Below are positions 9,004 to 18,119 of a DNA stretch of 64,000 bases, in pieces. The DNA comes from an uncultured Lachnospiraceae bacterium (lineage in GTDB: Bacteria; Bacillota; Clostridia; Lachnospirales; Lachnospiraceae). The stretch is from assembly GCA_902774125.1 (NCBI GenBank), contig CACYHD010000005.1:1-64000 (forward strand), given 5' to 3'. The notes beneath the pieces are model-generated. The model saw nothing but the letters and a program-made list of their open reading frames with translations, had not been told where the DNA came from and did no database searches. The translations under genes and the position numbers were made by a program. Each line of letters starts with the position of its first letter. Position 1 is the stretch's first letter.

Positions 9004-10119
9004 CTATTTGATATAATACTGAACAATACGCTTGGCGCTGTTACCGTCCTGATAATCGTTCATGATATTGTTAACCTCGAAGCGCTTGTTTCGGTATGAA
9101 TCTACACCGAATTCAACTCCGTTAATAAACTTGACGAAGTCCTCCTTACAGTCTAGCGTAGGTCCCGGCATGTAATCTGTAGGATAGTCAAAAATAAATC
9201 CTCTCTTTTTGTCATACTCGCCGATATCTGTAATCGTAAATCCAATCTGTCTGTTGAGAATCATATAGTCAAAGTAGACAGATGAGTAATCGCTTATAAG
9301 TGCATCTGCATTGCGCAAAATATCATACACAGTAATTCCCGCCTGAGATAACTGGTCCTCAGTTATAACTTCAATATTGGAATAATTGATTCCTGCGATG
9401 TCCACCTGCTGCAATGGATGGAGTTTAATAATCATTCTATTGTTATGGAACTTGAGAATTCTATTCAAGTCCTCCATGTCATCCTTGTTAAGAATCGGCA
9501 CAAAGAAATCCTCATCGTATTCTCTATATGTAGGAAGCCATGCAAACATTTTGTTGCAGCCCCTTCTAATAGCCTGATCCAATTCCTTGTCCGGCTGTAG
9601 CAGCGCATCGTTTCTCGGATAGCCTAGAACATCCACTTCGCTTTCATCGCATCCAAAAATATCAGCCATAATCGGGATATACATAGACGATGCTGTTACA
9701 ACATTTGTGAAATAATGATAGTCTATTTCTTCTTTGCCCTCTTCTAGATTTCCAAGACACTTGATAGGTGTGCCGTGCCACAAATTCACGACTGTCTGAC
9801 TCTTGGCAGGCTTAATCGGATACTTGCCAAAACAATAAAAAGCGTATTTGCATTTTAGGAAATACTTGATACCCTCTTTGTTGCTAACGAACTTAACACC
9901 TCTAGGGGCTGTGTCAGCATAACGTTCATAGTCATCTGCACTGACTACAATTCTGTAGACCTTATTAAACTCTTCTTTGATCATATAATCGTATAGAGCT
10001 TTCACATTATCCCTGAATCCTAGATTAGTATAAAAAAAGATTAGATTATCATTTTTTTTGCTGATTTTATTCCACCACGTTAGTGGCTTGAAAAAAACTT
10101 TTAGTAACTCTTTGTTCAT
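9004..10119 (-). CDS. CDP-glycerol glycerophosphotransferase family protein (divergent)
   Basis: The 371-residue protein keeps LWHGTPIKCLGN, the WLPTYRE variant of the usual APTWRD block and ISDYSSVYFDYMILNRQ. The altered middle block sets it apart from the other three CDP-glycerol transferases here, so it may act on a different acceptor, for example a priming step like TagB; that is inference. It lies 2 bp after the GT2 gene and 17 bp before the next transferase on the same strand. Confidence 0.85.
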   Translation of the reverse strand: MNKELLKVFFKPLTWWNKISKKNDNLIFFYTNLGFRDNVKALYDYMIKEEFNKVYRIVVSADDYERYADTAPRGVKFVSNKEGIKYFLKCKYAFYCFGKYPIKPAKSQTVVNLWHGTPIKCLGNLEEGKEEIDYHYFTNVVTASSMYIPIMADIFGCDESEVDVLGYPRNDALLQPDKELDQAIRRGCNKMFAWLPTYREYDEDFFVPILNKDDMEDLNRILKFHNNRMIIKLHPLQQVDIAGINYSNIEVITEDQLSQAGITVYDILRNADALISDYSSVYFDYMILNRQIGFTITDIGEYDKKRGFIFDYPTDYMPGPTLDCKEDFVKFINGVEFGVDSYRNKRFEVNNIMNDYQDGNSAKRIVQYYIK

Positions 10120-10121
10120 TA

Positions 10122-10937
10122 TTATCCTCGTAGTTTCTTCTTATATAAAAACTTTCTAACGAAGTTAGGCATAATACTTACTATAGACCTAGCAGCAGAT
10201 TGAGTCAAAAACTGCTTAGTAGTAATGTAGCCTAGCTCTTTCATATACTTGTTGAATCTTACAATGCATTTGACATAGCCCAGTCCGCCACGTCTATTAT
10301 AAAGTTCATCGCCGGCTCTCATGTTAACGAGAACTTCTCCAACGTTGTATCCTTTGTCTCCTTGGCTAAGCATCGTTACCCACAATGCATAATCCTCAAA
10401 ATAATCATAGCGTGGATATCCACCTGCTGCTTCTACCTTGTTCTTTTTGAATACAACTGATGGATGATTGAACGGATTGCGCTTTTTGGCAAAAGCCTTT
10501 ATGTCCTCGTCCTCTACTGGAACGATTCGCTTGCCGCCTTTGTTGCTGAGCGTTCCATTAAATTCTACAACATAACTTCCCACAATGTCAGCATGCTGTT
10601 CCTCTAACGCCTCAAGCTGCTTGGCCATTCTGTTTGCTTCGCTAATATCGTCGCTATCCATTCTGGCTATTATTTCGTTTTTGCAATATTTCATACCCTT
10701 GTTAAGAGCATTAGCCAATCCACCATTTTTTTCAAGGCGTACAATATTGAATAAGCCCGGATGTGACTTATCAAAATCTTCAATCACGTCATCCAGGCTT
10801 TTATTCAAGGGGCCATCGCACACTATAACAAAATCGTTAGTCATAACGGTCTGTCTAAGCATGCTATTAATAGCCTCACTAAGATTTATTGCTTTTTCCT
10901 TATGGTAAACTGACATCAAAACTGAGTAATCTGTCAT
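10122..10937 (-). CDS. GT2 family glycosyltransferase
   Basis: It is a GT-A fold enzyme of about 271 residues: MTDYSVLMSVYHKEKAINL at the N terminus, IARMDSDDI (the nucleotide-sugar DxD) near residue 80, and NPFNHPSVVFKK with YFEDYALWVTM, typical of WcaA-like capsule and wall glycosyltransferases. I start at ATG 10937, which has AAAGG about 8 nt upstream, and not at GTG 10946. It lies 2 bp before the divergent CDP-glycerol transferase gene and 18 bp after the initiating sugar transferase, so it probably adds the second sugar to the lipid-linked primer. Confidence 0.88.
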   Translation of the reverse strand: MTDYSVLMSVYHKEKAINLSEAINSMLRQTVMTNDFVIVCDGPLNKSLDDVIEDFDKSHPGLFNIVRLEKNGGLANALNKGMKYCKNEIIARMDSDDISEANRMAKQLEALEEQHADIVGSYVVEFNGTLSNKGGKRIVPVEDEDIKAFAKKRNPFNHPSVVFKKNKVEAAGGYPRYDYFEDYALWVTMLSQGDKGYNVGEVLVNMRAGDELYNRRGGLGYVKCIVRFNKYMKELGYITTKQFLTQSAARSIVSIMPNFVRKFLYKKKLRG

Positions 10938-10955
10938 TTGTTTCACCTTTAATTT

Positions 10956-12323
10956 TTACTTGTCTTTCTTTTCTATTATAGCTGTTTTCTGATCTTTCTC
11001 TACACCTTCTGTGTTTTCCTTGATAAACATAATCTTAAATGTCATAAGAATAAGCTGAATATCTCTCCACACAGTATAGTTCTGAATGTAGAACAAATCA
11101 AGTTTGAGTTTGTCGTATGGTGTTGTGTTGTACTTGCCATAAACTTGTGCAAAACCAGTAAGACCAGCTTTAACTTTGAGTCGATAGTTGAACTCAGGTA
11201 TTTCTTTGAGATACTCGTGTGCAATCTCAGGTCTCTCAGGTCTTGGTCCAACAACAGACATCTGACCAATAAGAATGTTGAACACCTGTGGTAACTCGTC
11301 TAAGTGAGTTGCTCTAAGCACTTTTCCAACCTTTGTGATTCTATCGTCGTCCTTGGCTGCTAGTCTAGCGCCTTCTGTCTCAGAGTCAACCTTCATACTT
11401 CTGAACTTAATAATGTTAAACTTCTTGCCGTTTCTAGTAAGTCTTGGCTGTGTGTAAAAAATAGGTCCTCTGTCCCAAATCAAATTGCCGATAGCAACTA
11501 CTACCGTAATAAGTACAGCCGGCACGCAAAGAATTAATGAAATAACAATATCGATCAATCTCTTAACCGCTGCCTGCTCCCACTTAAGACCTTTGATTTT
11601 TGTCACAAGAAGTGGTGAGTCGAACAATGTGTTTTGGTTAGCACCGATAATAATCAAGTCAGATAACTTAGGTGTGATGTAAGTTCTCTTATCGTGCATA
11701 TAACAATACTTAACAATCTTGTTACGACGTCCACTAGGAATGTCGCAAAGAAGAACTGCATTGTGTCGTCTTATGGCAGCTCTTAGATTGTCGTTGCTTG
11801 TATCACAATGAATAGATTCTTTAATTAAATACTTGTCTTCTCTTGTCGCAATTTTTTGAACTAGGTTATCCGGGTCACGGTCACTATATATAAGAAGTAA
11901 CTCGCGAGGTGGATAGAGCCATCTATATACGATTAGTGCAAAAAAGCACCAAACTACACACACAATTACATTGAGGAATGACATTCCGATAATAGGAACT
12001 ACATTGACCATTCGATATGAAAGCAATGATGTCTGCAAATAAATAAGAGCATTAGTAAACAAAATAGCTAATATCTGTGAAAATACTATATTGGAATACT
12101 GCAAACTTCCTAGCTTGAATGCGCCGTACACATTACAGAAAACTGTGAACATCAACGCGTACAATCCAAACAATACAATGTATCCCTTAAGGAAGAATAC
12201 CTTATTCAATCCCAAGTTGTAACTTGCGAACCAACTATGTGCAAAAATAAAAGTTTGTGAAGCTACAACTATAGCTAGTAATATCAGAATAACTATTCGC
12301 CTAAAAGCTCTTGATTTCCTCAT
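10956..12323 (-). CDS. undecaprenyl-phosphate sugar phosphotransferase (WcaJ/CpsE type)
   Basis: This 455-residue membrane enzyme has about four N-terminal transmembrane segments, a soluble middle domain, and a C-terminal bacterial sugar transferase domain: KRLIDIVISLILCVPAV membrane helix, then KFRSMKVDSE, LRATHLDELPQVFNIL and SVVGPRPERPE. It should transfer a sugar phosphate from a nucleotide sugar to undecaprenyl phosphate and so start polymer synthesis. It is first in a four-gene minus-strand unit with GT2 and two CDP-glycerol transferases, and divergent from the LCP ligase. AAGGGAG precedes ATG 12323. Confidence 0.92.
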   Translation of the reverse strand: MRKSRAFRRIVILILLAIVVASQTFIFAHSWFASYNLGLNKVFFLKGYIVLFGLYALMFTVFCNVYGAFKLGSLQYSNIVFSQILAILFTNALIYLQTSLLSYRMVNVVPIIGMSFLNVIVCVVWCFFALIVYRWLYPPRELLLIYSDRDPDNLVQKIATREDKYLIKESIHCDTSNDNLRAAIRRHNAVLLCDIPSGRRNKIVKYCYMHDKRTYITPKLSDLIIIGANQNTLFDSPLLVTKIKGLKWEQAAVKRLIDIVISLILCVPAVLITVVVAIGNLIWDRGPIFYTQPRLTRNGKKFNIIKFRSMKVDSETEGARLAAKDDDRITKVGKVLRATHLDELPQVFNILIGQMSVVGPRPERPEIAHEYLKEIPEFNYRLKVKAGLTGFAQVYGKYNTTPYDKLKLDLFYIQNYTVWRDIQLILMTFKIMFIKENTEGVEKDQKTAIIEKKDK

Positions 12324-12371
12324 AATAACTCCCTTTTTATATTAAATAAATTTTAACAGAGGGCATATTGT

Positions 12372-12400
12372 TTGTCAATCAATCCTGCCCGTGTTATAAT
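12372..12400 (+). promoter_or_regulatory. sigma-A-type promoter for the LCP gene
   Basis: TTGTCA at 12372-12377 and a consensus TATAAT at 12395-12400 are separated by 17 bp, the ideal spacing, about 100 bp upstream of the LCP start. A second TATAAT at 12468-12473 has no good -35 element. A small hairpin (CGGTT/AACCG) lies in the leader. Confidence 0.65.
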
Positions 12401-12503
12401 GTTGACAACTTCGGTTTAATAACCGATTTTCTAACAATATTTTAATCAATTTGTGTTAATTTTATTGTATAATTATTAAAAAGACATTAGTATGGAGGAC
12501 CAT

Positions 12504-13889
12504 ATGAACAATTTATATAATTCTGATTCTATTCAAAAAGGTTATTATGGATATTCTTCAGAAGCAAACGCTTCTAATTCAAATAAAAAACCACCCAAAA
12601 ATCGTAGGGACAGCGGTATGCGACGCAAACTAAGACGAAGCACTATTCTTGGATTGATTCTTGTTTTGATTCAGGCAGCGTTATCAGGCTATCTGGTCTA
12701 TACAGTTATGACTAAGAAGTTCGCCTTCATTACTCCAGAGTATTTGTATGGCGGCATTGGCATTCTCGCTTTCTTCCTATTATTAACTCTAATAATGGAG
12801 ATCAAGGGCAAGCTTGGTGTTAAGAGAGCGGGCAAGGTAATATCTATTCTCATTTCGCTCTTGGCAGGTCTTGGTATTTACTTGCTAGGTCCATGGTCAC
12901 CAATGAGCGGTAACAAAGTAGACGAATCTCCTTTTGTTGTTTTTGTATCCGCTAGCGACACATTCGGTGCACTAGATTCTGATAAAACTAACTCAAGATC
13001 AGATACAAACATAATAGCAGCAGTTAATCCTAAGAAGCATACAGTTATGATGGTTTCTGTTCCTAGAGATTACTACATTCCTATTGTTGCTAAGGATGTT
13101 GCTCCTGGCTCAATGGATAAACTTACACATATCGGAATGTATGGTAATGGTAAGGCATACGACGCTAACAACAATGAGCTCAACGCTACTGAGTGGAACT
13201 ACGGTGGCGACGTACATCACTGGGGTCTAGGTCGTCAGGCTATTATGGATTCACTTAAGAGTACATTTAATTTCAATATAGATAAGAAGCATTACCACTT
13301 CGCCGAAATCAACTTTACTGGTTTTGCCAAGGTTATCGATGAGCTAGGTGGCATTAACGTTCACGTTGACGAGTCATTCTCAACTAAGACTTATGCATCA
13401 TATGGCGACAAGGACACAGGCAAGCGTAAAAAATACAAGTACAAAAAAGGTGATATGGAAATGGACGGCGCAACAGCACTTACATTTGCAAGAGAGCGTC
13501 ACTCATTCTCTAACGGAGATATGCAGCGTAACAAAAACCAGGTTAAGGTTATCAACGCTATGTCCAAAAAGATTCTTTCACCTTCAGTATTGTTCAGATA
13601 CAACGGTGTAGTTAATGCAGTTTCAGAATGCTACGACACAGACATGGACATTTCTTCACTAGTTGACCTTCAGAGAAAGGTTTCTGGCGGATGGCAGATT
13701 GTTTCATTTGGCGTTATCGGCGATCCTTCAAGACAGGTTCTTACGTGGAACGGTCTATCTAAGTCTGTAGTTATGCAGGATGTTGACTCAATCGAGCATG
13801 CTCATCAGCTACTTAACGATACACTTGCAGGCAAGAGTTACAAAAAGCTTAAGAAGCAGGCAGCAGAGTATGAGGCAGCTCAAAAATAA
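12504..13889 (+). CDS. LCP (LytR-CpsA-Psr) family wall-polymer ligase
   Basis: LCP enzymes transfer lipid-linked wall polymers onto peptidoglycan outside the membrane. After a basic N-terminal region there are three hydrophobic segments (about residues 47-70, 80-100 and 112-130) and then the extracellular LCP domain: RSDTNIIAAV, SVPRDYY and FARERHSFSNGDMQRNKNQ, with the conserved Arg and Asp residues that bind the pyrophosphate. I start at ATG 12504 (461 residues) because ATG 12492 is part of the GGAGG ribosome binding site. It faces the initiating sugar transferase gene across a shared intergenic region, fitting its role in attaching that polymer. Confidence 0.92.
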   Translation: MNNLYNSDSIQKGYYGYSSEANASNSNKKPPKNRRDSGMRRKLRRSTILGLILVLIQAALSGYLVYTVMTKKFAFITPEYLYGGIGILAFFLLLTLIMEIKGKLGVKRAGKVISILISLLAGLGIYLLGPWSPMSGNKVDESPFVVFVSASDTFGALDSDKTNSRSDTNIIAAVNPKKHTVMMVSVPRDYYIPIVAKDVAPGSMDKLTHIGMYGNGKAYDANNNELNATEWNYGGDVHHWGLGRQAIMDSLKSTFNFNIDKKHYHFAEINFTGFAKVIDELGGINVHVDESFSTKTYASYGDKDTGKRKKYKYKKGDMEMDGATALTFARERHSFSNGDMQRNKNQVKVINAMSKKILSPSVLFRYNGVVNAVSECYDTDMDISSLVDLQRKVSGGWQIVSFGVIGDPSRQVLTWNGLSKSVVMQDVDSIEHAHQLLNDTLAGKSYKKLKKQAAEYEAAQK

Positions 13890-13926
13890 TTTATTACTTT
13901 TAATATGTACAATAATTTAATACAAT

Positions 13927-13960
13927 ATATAAGGCAGTGACGTTATGTCCTGCCTTATAT
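13927..13960 (+). other. stem-loop between LCP and murG genes
   Basis: Perfect 10-bp arms (ATATAAGGCA and TGCCTTATAT) enclose a 14-nt loop. No T-run follows, so it is not a standard terminator. The loop contains ACGTTA and a later segment at 13984-13989 reads TAACGT, so an alternative pairing is possible in the murG leader. Confidence 0.45.
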
Positions 13961-14014
13961 AATATATAGAACTATTTGGGGACTAACGTCCATTCAATTG
14001 AAGAGGTTAAGCTT

Positions 14015-15091
14015 ATGACAACAACAAACAAAAAAATAGTTTTGACTGGCGGCGGTACTGCCGGCCACGTTACACCTAACATCGCTCTAGTTGGAGACCT
14101 TAAGGAAGCTGGATTTGACATTAAATACATCGGCTCTTCTAAAGGTATGGAAAAAGAGCTTGTTATGGAAGCAGGTTTGGATTACGAGGGGATATCATCA
14201 GGCAAGCTTAGAAGATATTTCAGTTTCAAAAACTTCACAGATCCATTCAGAGTTCTAAGAGGTTACTTCCAGGCCAAAAAGATCATAAAAAAATATCGCC
14301 CTAATATTGTTTTTTCCAAGGGCGGTTTTGTAACAGTTCCTGTTGTGTATGCAGCAAGCAAATATAACATTCCTGTTATTATTCACGAGTCAGACATGAC
14401 TCCAGGTCTAGCCAACAGACTAGCAATCAAGAGAGCAACTAAGGTATGTCACACATTCCCAGAAACTGCTGCTCACCTTGGTTCTAAGGCTGAGTTCACT
14501 GGCTCACCTATAAGAAAGGAATTGTTTACTGGTGACCCTGAGGTTGCCAAAAAGCTATGTGGCTTCACTGGAGACAAACCTATTATTATGGTTACAGGTG
14601 GTAGCTTGGGCGCATCTAATGTTAACAAGTTAGTTCGCGAAGCACTTCCTACATTGCTAGAGACATTCGACGTAGCTCACTTATGTGGAACAGGAAAGCT
14701 TGACGAGTCACTCACTAACCTTGAGGGCTACAAGCAGTTCGAATATATTAAAGATGAGATGAAAGACTTTTTCGCTATGGCGGATCTAATCATTTCTCGC
14801 GCAGGCGCTAACTCAATTTTTGAAATTGCTGCTTTGTGCAAGCCTAATGTTTTGATTCCACTATCTGCTAACGCTAGCCGCGGAGACCAAATCCTCAATG
14901 CCAAGTCATTCAAGAAGCAGGGCTTTAGTGAAGTTTTGGACGAAGACACTGCTACGTACGAGGACTTGATAAAAACTGTAAATGATGTATACTCTAACAA
15001 GGCTAAATATATCGATGCCATGTCACAGTCTTCTGTTGCCGGTGGCGTCGACAACATAATCAATCTAATCAAGAAACTTGCTACTGACTAA
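14015..15091 (+). CDS. murG: UDP-GlcNAc:lipid I N-acetylglucosaminyltransferase MurG
   Basis: It adds GlcNAc to lipid I to make lipid II on the inner membrane face. The 358-residue protein has the GT28 blocks: LTGGGTAGHVTPNIAL at the N terminus, FSKGGFVTVPVV, IHESDMTPGLANRL, VTGGSLGASNVNK and the donor site SRAGANSIFEIAAL. I start at ATG 14015, which has GAGG at the right distance; a TTG at 13976 would add 13 unsupported residues. It stands outside any division/wall (dcw) cluster, next to polymer genes. It may be the only MurG or a second copy; the window cannot show which. Confidence 0.93.
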   Translation: MTTTNKKIVLTGGGTAGHVTPNIALVGDLKEAGFDIKYIGSSKGMEKELVMEAGLDYEGISSGKLRRYFSFKNFTDPFRVLRGYFQAKKIIKKYRPNIVFSKGGFVTVPVVYAASKYNIPVIIHESDMTPGLANRLAIKRATKVCHTFPETAAHLGSKAEFTGSPIRKELFTGDPEVAKKLCGFTGDKPIIMVTGGSLGASNVNKLVREALPTLLETFDVAHLCGTGKLDESLTNLEGYKQFEYIKDEMKDFFAMADLIISRAGANSIFEIAALCKPNVLIPLSANASRGDQILNAKSFKKQGFSEVLDEDTATYEDLIKTVNDVYSNKAKYIDAMSQSSVAGGVDNIINLIKKLATD

Positions 15092-15133
15092 TAACAATTA
15101 CTCACAAGTTTCTACGAATACGAGGTAAAAATT

Positions 15134-16216
15134 ATGGCAAAAAAATTAGATACTAACGACTTATATGACAAAGCCGTTAAGCTTATGAATTCTACAGAAT
15201 GTCTTGTAAAAAATTCTGACAAGGTCAAAATTCTCAAGACAGCTTCTAAGCGTTTTGAAGACTTGGAAGACTATAAGGATTCAGCACAGCTTTCACAAAA
15301 ATGCCTAGAGATGACTAAGCAGTTTGAGGGCAAAAAGGATAACCTTCCTCCACACCCAGTTAACCCTCTAGACAACAAGAAAAAAACTAAAGTTGGAAAG
15401 ATCCTTACAGCAATTGTTGTTGTAGTAGCACTTCTTGCTGTTTTTTGGCTCATCTATTCTAGAGTTTCTGAGAACGGTCGTTATCTCAAAGCCAACTTCT
15501 ACGGTGCAATCGGCAACCACGAGAAGGCATACAAGATGTTAGATAACCTTAAGGACTACAAAGATGCTCCAGAGCTTAGAGTTAAGCAGCAGTATCTTTT
15601 TGCCAAGAGCAAATATGATGCTAAGAAGTACAACAAAAAGAAATATTGGACAGCAATTAACTCATTTAGAAAAACACTGGATTACAAAGACACAAACAAG
15701 CTTTTGACTGATGCCGAAATCGAATTCATCAAGCACACTGACAAAGGTCACGATGTTTTGTTCGGCGAGGCTCATTGGATAATAGTCGAAAAATATAAGC
15801 ACAAAGCAATGCTTGTCAGAACAAAACCTCTTGCAGGTTTTTCATACAACTCAACTAACGCAAACGTTACATGGAAAACTTCTACTATTAGAGGTTACAT
15901 CAATGGTCCAATATATATGAATTCAATTTTCACTAATGAAATGCAAAAACATATTATGGACACTAAGATTAGAGCTAAGGCTAACAAAGCCATTAAGGGG
16001 TACAGAACAACAGATAAGTTGTTCTTCCTAAACAGTAAGCAGGCTGAAAAGTACGAAGAACTACTTACTGCTTTTAGAAGAGACTACTGGTTGATAGAAT
16101 CAGGTAGTGCTCCTAACAGAGCCAAATATGTTTCATTTGGACAGGTTATGGACAACGGCTACGAAGTAGACAATCCATACATCAACATTCGTCCAGCAAT
16201 GTGGATCAATTACTAA
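15134..16216 (+). CDS. membrane-anchored DUF6273 domain protein
   Basis: The 360-residue protein has a cytoplasmic N-terminal helical region (about 1-85) with TPR-like pairs such as FEDLEDYKDSA, one transmembrane helix (about 95-114), further short helical repeats (NLKDYKDAPEL, LDYKDTNKL), and a C-terminal DUF6273-like domain: WKTSTIRGYINGPIY, DKLFFLNSKQAEKY and INIRPAMWINY. This domain occurs in many gut Firmicutes surface proteins and its function is unknown. It follows murG by 42 bp on the same strand and ends at a strong terminator, so it may be the last gene of that unit. Confidence 0.75.
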   Translation: MAKKLDTNDLYDKAVKLMNSTECLVKNSDKVKILKTASKRFEDLEDYKDSAQLSQKCLEMTKQFEGKKDNLPPHPVNPLDNKKKTKVGKILTAIVVVVALLAVFWLIYSRVSENGRYLKANFYGAIGNHEKAYKMLDNLKDYKDAPELRVKQQYLFAKSKYDAKKYNKKKYWTAINSFRKTLDYKDTNKLLTDAEIEFIKHTDKGHDVLFGEAHWIIVEKYKHKAMLVRTKPLAGFSYNSTNANVTWKTSTIRGYINGPIYMNSIFTNEMQKHIMDTKIRAKANKAIKGYRTTDKLFFLNSKQAEKYEELLTAFRRDYWLIESGSAPNRAKYVSFGQVMDNGYEVDNPYINIRPAMWINY

Positions 16217-16220
16217 AATA

Positions 16221-16277
16221 AAAAAACGCATACACTTCACAGTGACTAACAATCACTAAGAAGTATATGCGTTTTTT
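16221..16277. terminator. bidirectional terminator
   Basis: AAAAAACGCATACACTT pairs with AAGTATATGCGTTTTTT, with an inner AGTGA/TCACT stem. It separates the DUF6273 gene (+) from the HIT gene (-) and has a T-run on both strands. Confidence 0.9.
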
Positions 16278-16296
16278 GTTTTCTTATAATAATTGT

Positions 16297-16707
16297 CTAG
16301 AACAATTCCTGAGCCTTGTTGATAATAGAATCAATTGCTTCCTGGTCCGGTTCCTGTGTTTTCCACATAAGCATATCGCTCTTGTTATATCTTGGAATAA
16401 CGTGAATGTGGAAATGGAAGATAGTCTGTCCAGCCATCTCGCCGTTGTTCTGAAGAATGTTGATTCCCTCGCAATCAGTTATCTCATCAAGAACCTTGGC
16501 AACATTTTGTGCCAACTTGTAAGCCTTACCGATAAGCTCCTCTGGCATCTCGAACACATTAGCGTAATGCTCTTTAGGTAATATTAGAACATGTCCCACT
16601 GTGGCTGGTGCCGCATCAAAGATAACTCTAAAGTCATCATCCTCATATAGAGTATTTGTGTCAAAAACACCATTGGCTAGTTTGCAAAAAATACAATCGT
16701 CTTTCAT
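16297..16707 (-). CDS. HIT family nucleotide-binding hydrolase (HinT-like)
   Basis: The 136-residue protein has the full-length HIT layout: DDCIFCKLANG at the N terminus, ILPKEHYANVFEMPEE, and the catalytic histidine triad FHFHIHVIPRY near residues 97-107. HinT-like enzymes hydrolyse adenosine phosphoramidates and act on aminoacyl-adenylates; the in vivo substrate is uncertain. It is 18 bp downstream of the DUF5662 gene on the same strand. AAAGGAG precedes the start. Confidence 0.93.
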   Translation of the reverse strand: MKDDCIFCKLANGVFDTNTLYEDDDFRVIFDAAPATVGHVLILPKEHYANVFEMPEELIGKAYKLAQNVAKVLDEITDCEGINILQNNGEMAGQTIFHFHIHVIPRYNKSDMLMWKTQEPDQEAIDSIINKAQELF

Positions 16708-16725
16708 AGCTATTCTCCTTTTCTT

Positions 16726-17286
16726 CTATTTATTTTTCTTTGCTTTTTTATATTTTTTTATTTCTTTTTTGGCGTAAGCAAAAGCAGTTTTTTCGCCATG
16801 CTCTGCTAGTATCTCAAGCAGCATCTGTAAGTTGGCGCTTGTGTTAGGGTGCATCTTGAATCTGGCGCCACCGCGCATAAAATATTTCAGTGCATCATCG
16901 TCCTTGTACGCCTTCTTGCGATACACCTTGCTGGCCGCCATTCGATCACAAAACATCTCAACAACATAATTGTATGGCATATCAACTGACTCGTATGACT
17001 TAGTTTCCATGTTGATATCTATCCAATATTCGTAATGATGCTTGTTGCGTCCCTTGTGGTGAATCCACGCATATGAGCATCCCAGGTCGATTCGCTCTCC
17101 CTCGTTGGGACTTCGATCTCCCACGAAATATTTGACCCCCGGCCAAAACTCAGTTGGCGAATACTTAGACAAATCATGTCGCAGACCTTGACCCAAAATT
17201 CCTGCCTTAGCGCAGTGCTTAGCCACCAAAAATCTATGTTTATTTATCGTATGCAAATGTCCAAAAAATTTTTGTAAATTGTTCAT
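16726..17286 (-). CDS. DUF5662 family protein
   Basis: The product has 186 residues and no signal or membrane segment. Recognisable family features are GLRHDLSKYSPTEFWPG and WIHHKGRNKHHYEYW, with many His and Asp residues that suggest metal binding, possibly an HD-like phosphohydrolase. Function is unknown to me. I start at ATG 17286 (MNNLQKFFGH), which has AGAAGGA upstream, and not at 17307. The C terminus is strongly lysine-rich. It is in a minus-strand series with HIT and two ATP-grasp genes. Confidence 0.75.
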   Translation of the reverse strand: MNNLQKFFGHLHTINKHRFLVAKHCAKAGILGQGLRHDLSKYSPTEFWPGVKYFVGDRSPNEGERIDLGCSYAWIHHKGRNKHHYEYWIDINMETKSYESVDMPYNYVVEMFCDRMAASKVYRKKAYKDDDALKYFMRGGARFKMHPNTSANLQMLLEILAEHGEKTAFAYAKKEIKKYKKAKKNK

Positions 17287-17322
17287 ATAATTCCTTCTGT
17301 CTGACAACTTGAACTTCTTATA

Positions 17323-18108
17323 TTAATGCATTGTTTTTGCAATATGCTCAGCGAACATTTTTATAATGTCTACGCTACTACTATTATAAAGCATTCTCGC
17401 ACCAACTGCATCTTCCATTTCATTAAACACAGGCTGACCCATGTTGTATATTAGATCAAGCCCAACATAATCAGCATAAATTCCATCGAGCAAACTGCCA
17501 ATCATTTTTTGCTCCTGGTCAGTCACTTCGCTGAGCTTGGCCTGACCGCCCAGACTAAAGTTGCTCCTAAAGTCATCCGATGTTCTAAGTACAGCTGCCA
17601 CTATTTTGTTACCTATAACATAAACTCTCTTGTCCACGCCCAAGTCAGTCGCAACTTCCTGGCGTATGAAATGCTTGTTAGAAGAATGCGTCACATTAGC
17701 TAGCGCTTCTTTTTCCTCCGCCTCTGACTTGACCAAAAACACTTCGCTGCCACCGTGGCCATCCACAGTTTTGACAACAGCCGGATAACCGTCAGTCAGT
17801 GGCATCATAGAAACTTTTGATTCAAAATATTGCTGAGCCTTACTCTTGTCGTTGCCCAGCTCAGTGATGATAGAGTTGTTGAAAACTCTTATGCTTCTTT
17901 GCTCATAAAGCTGGGACAACTTGTAGTCTCTGCTTCTATTCACAACAAAGTCTGTCGTCTCACTGCCATCAACCTCACTTCTAAGTTTAAGTTCGAGATA
18001 AATTCCCAAGTCAGACATTTCCTCAGTAAGCTTGCGAATAAAAAAATCGTTTTTTTCCGCGTCAGACTTTTCGTATATTATTATTCCTTTTAACGTATCG
18101 TTTGTCAT
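17323..18108 (-). CDS. ATP-grasp domain protein (RimK-like), second of pair
   Basis: The 261-residue protein has an ATP-grasp core: YPAVVKTVDGHGGSEVFLV (Lys and glycine-rich loop), then an FIRQEVATDLGVDKRVYVIG block and the metal-binding end VGLDLIYNMGQPVFNEMEDAVGARM. Such enzymes join a carboxylate to an amine or thiol using ATP. The terminal motif reads NEMED instead of the more common NEVN, so the metal site is slightly atypical. Its partner lies just upstream; the two may modify the same substrate. Substrate unknown. Confidence 0.8.
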   Translation of the reverse strand: MTNDTLKGIIIYEKSDAEKNDFFIRKLTEEMSDLGIYLELKLRSEVDGSETTDFVVNRSRDYKLSQLYEQRSIRVFNNSIITELGNDKSKAQQYFESKVSMMPLTDGYPAVVKTVDGHGGSEVFLVKSEAEEKEALANVTHSSNKHFIRQEVATDLGVDKRVYVIGNKIVAAVLRTSDDFRSNFSLGGQAKLSEVTDQEQKMIGSLLDGIYADYVGLDLIYNMGQPVFNEMEDAVGARMLYNSSSVDIIKMFAEHIAKTMH

Positions 18109-18119
18109 TATTTGTTCCT

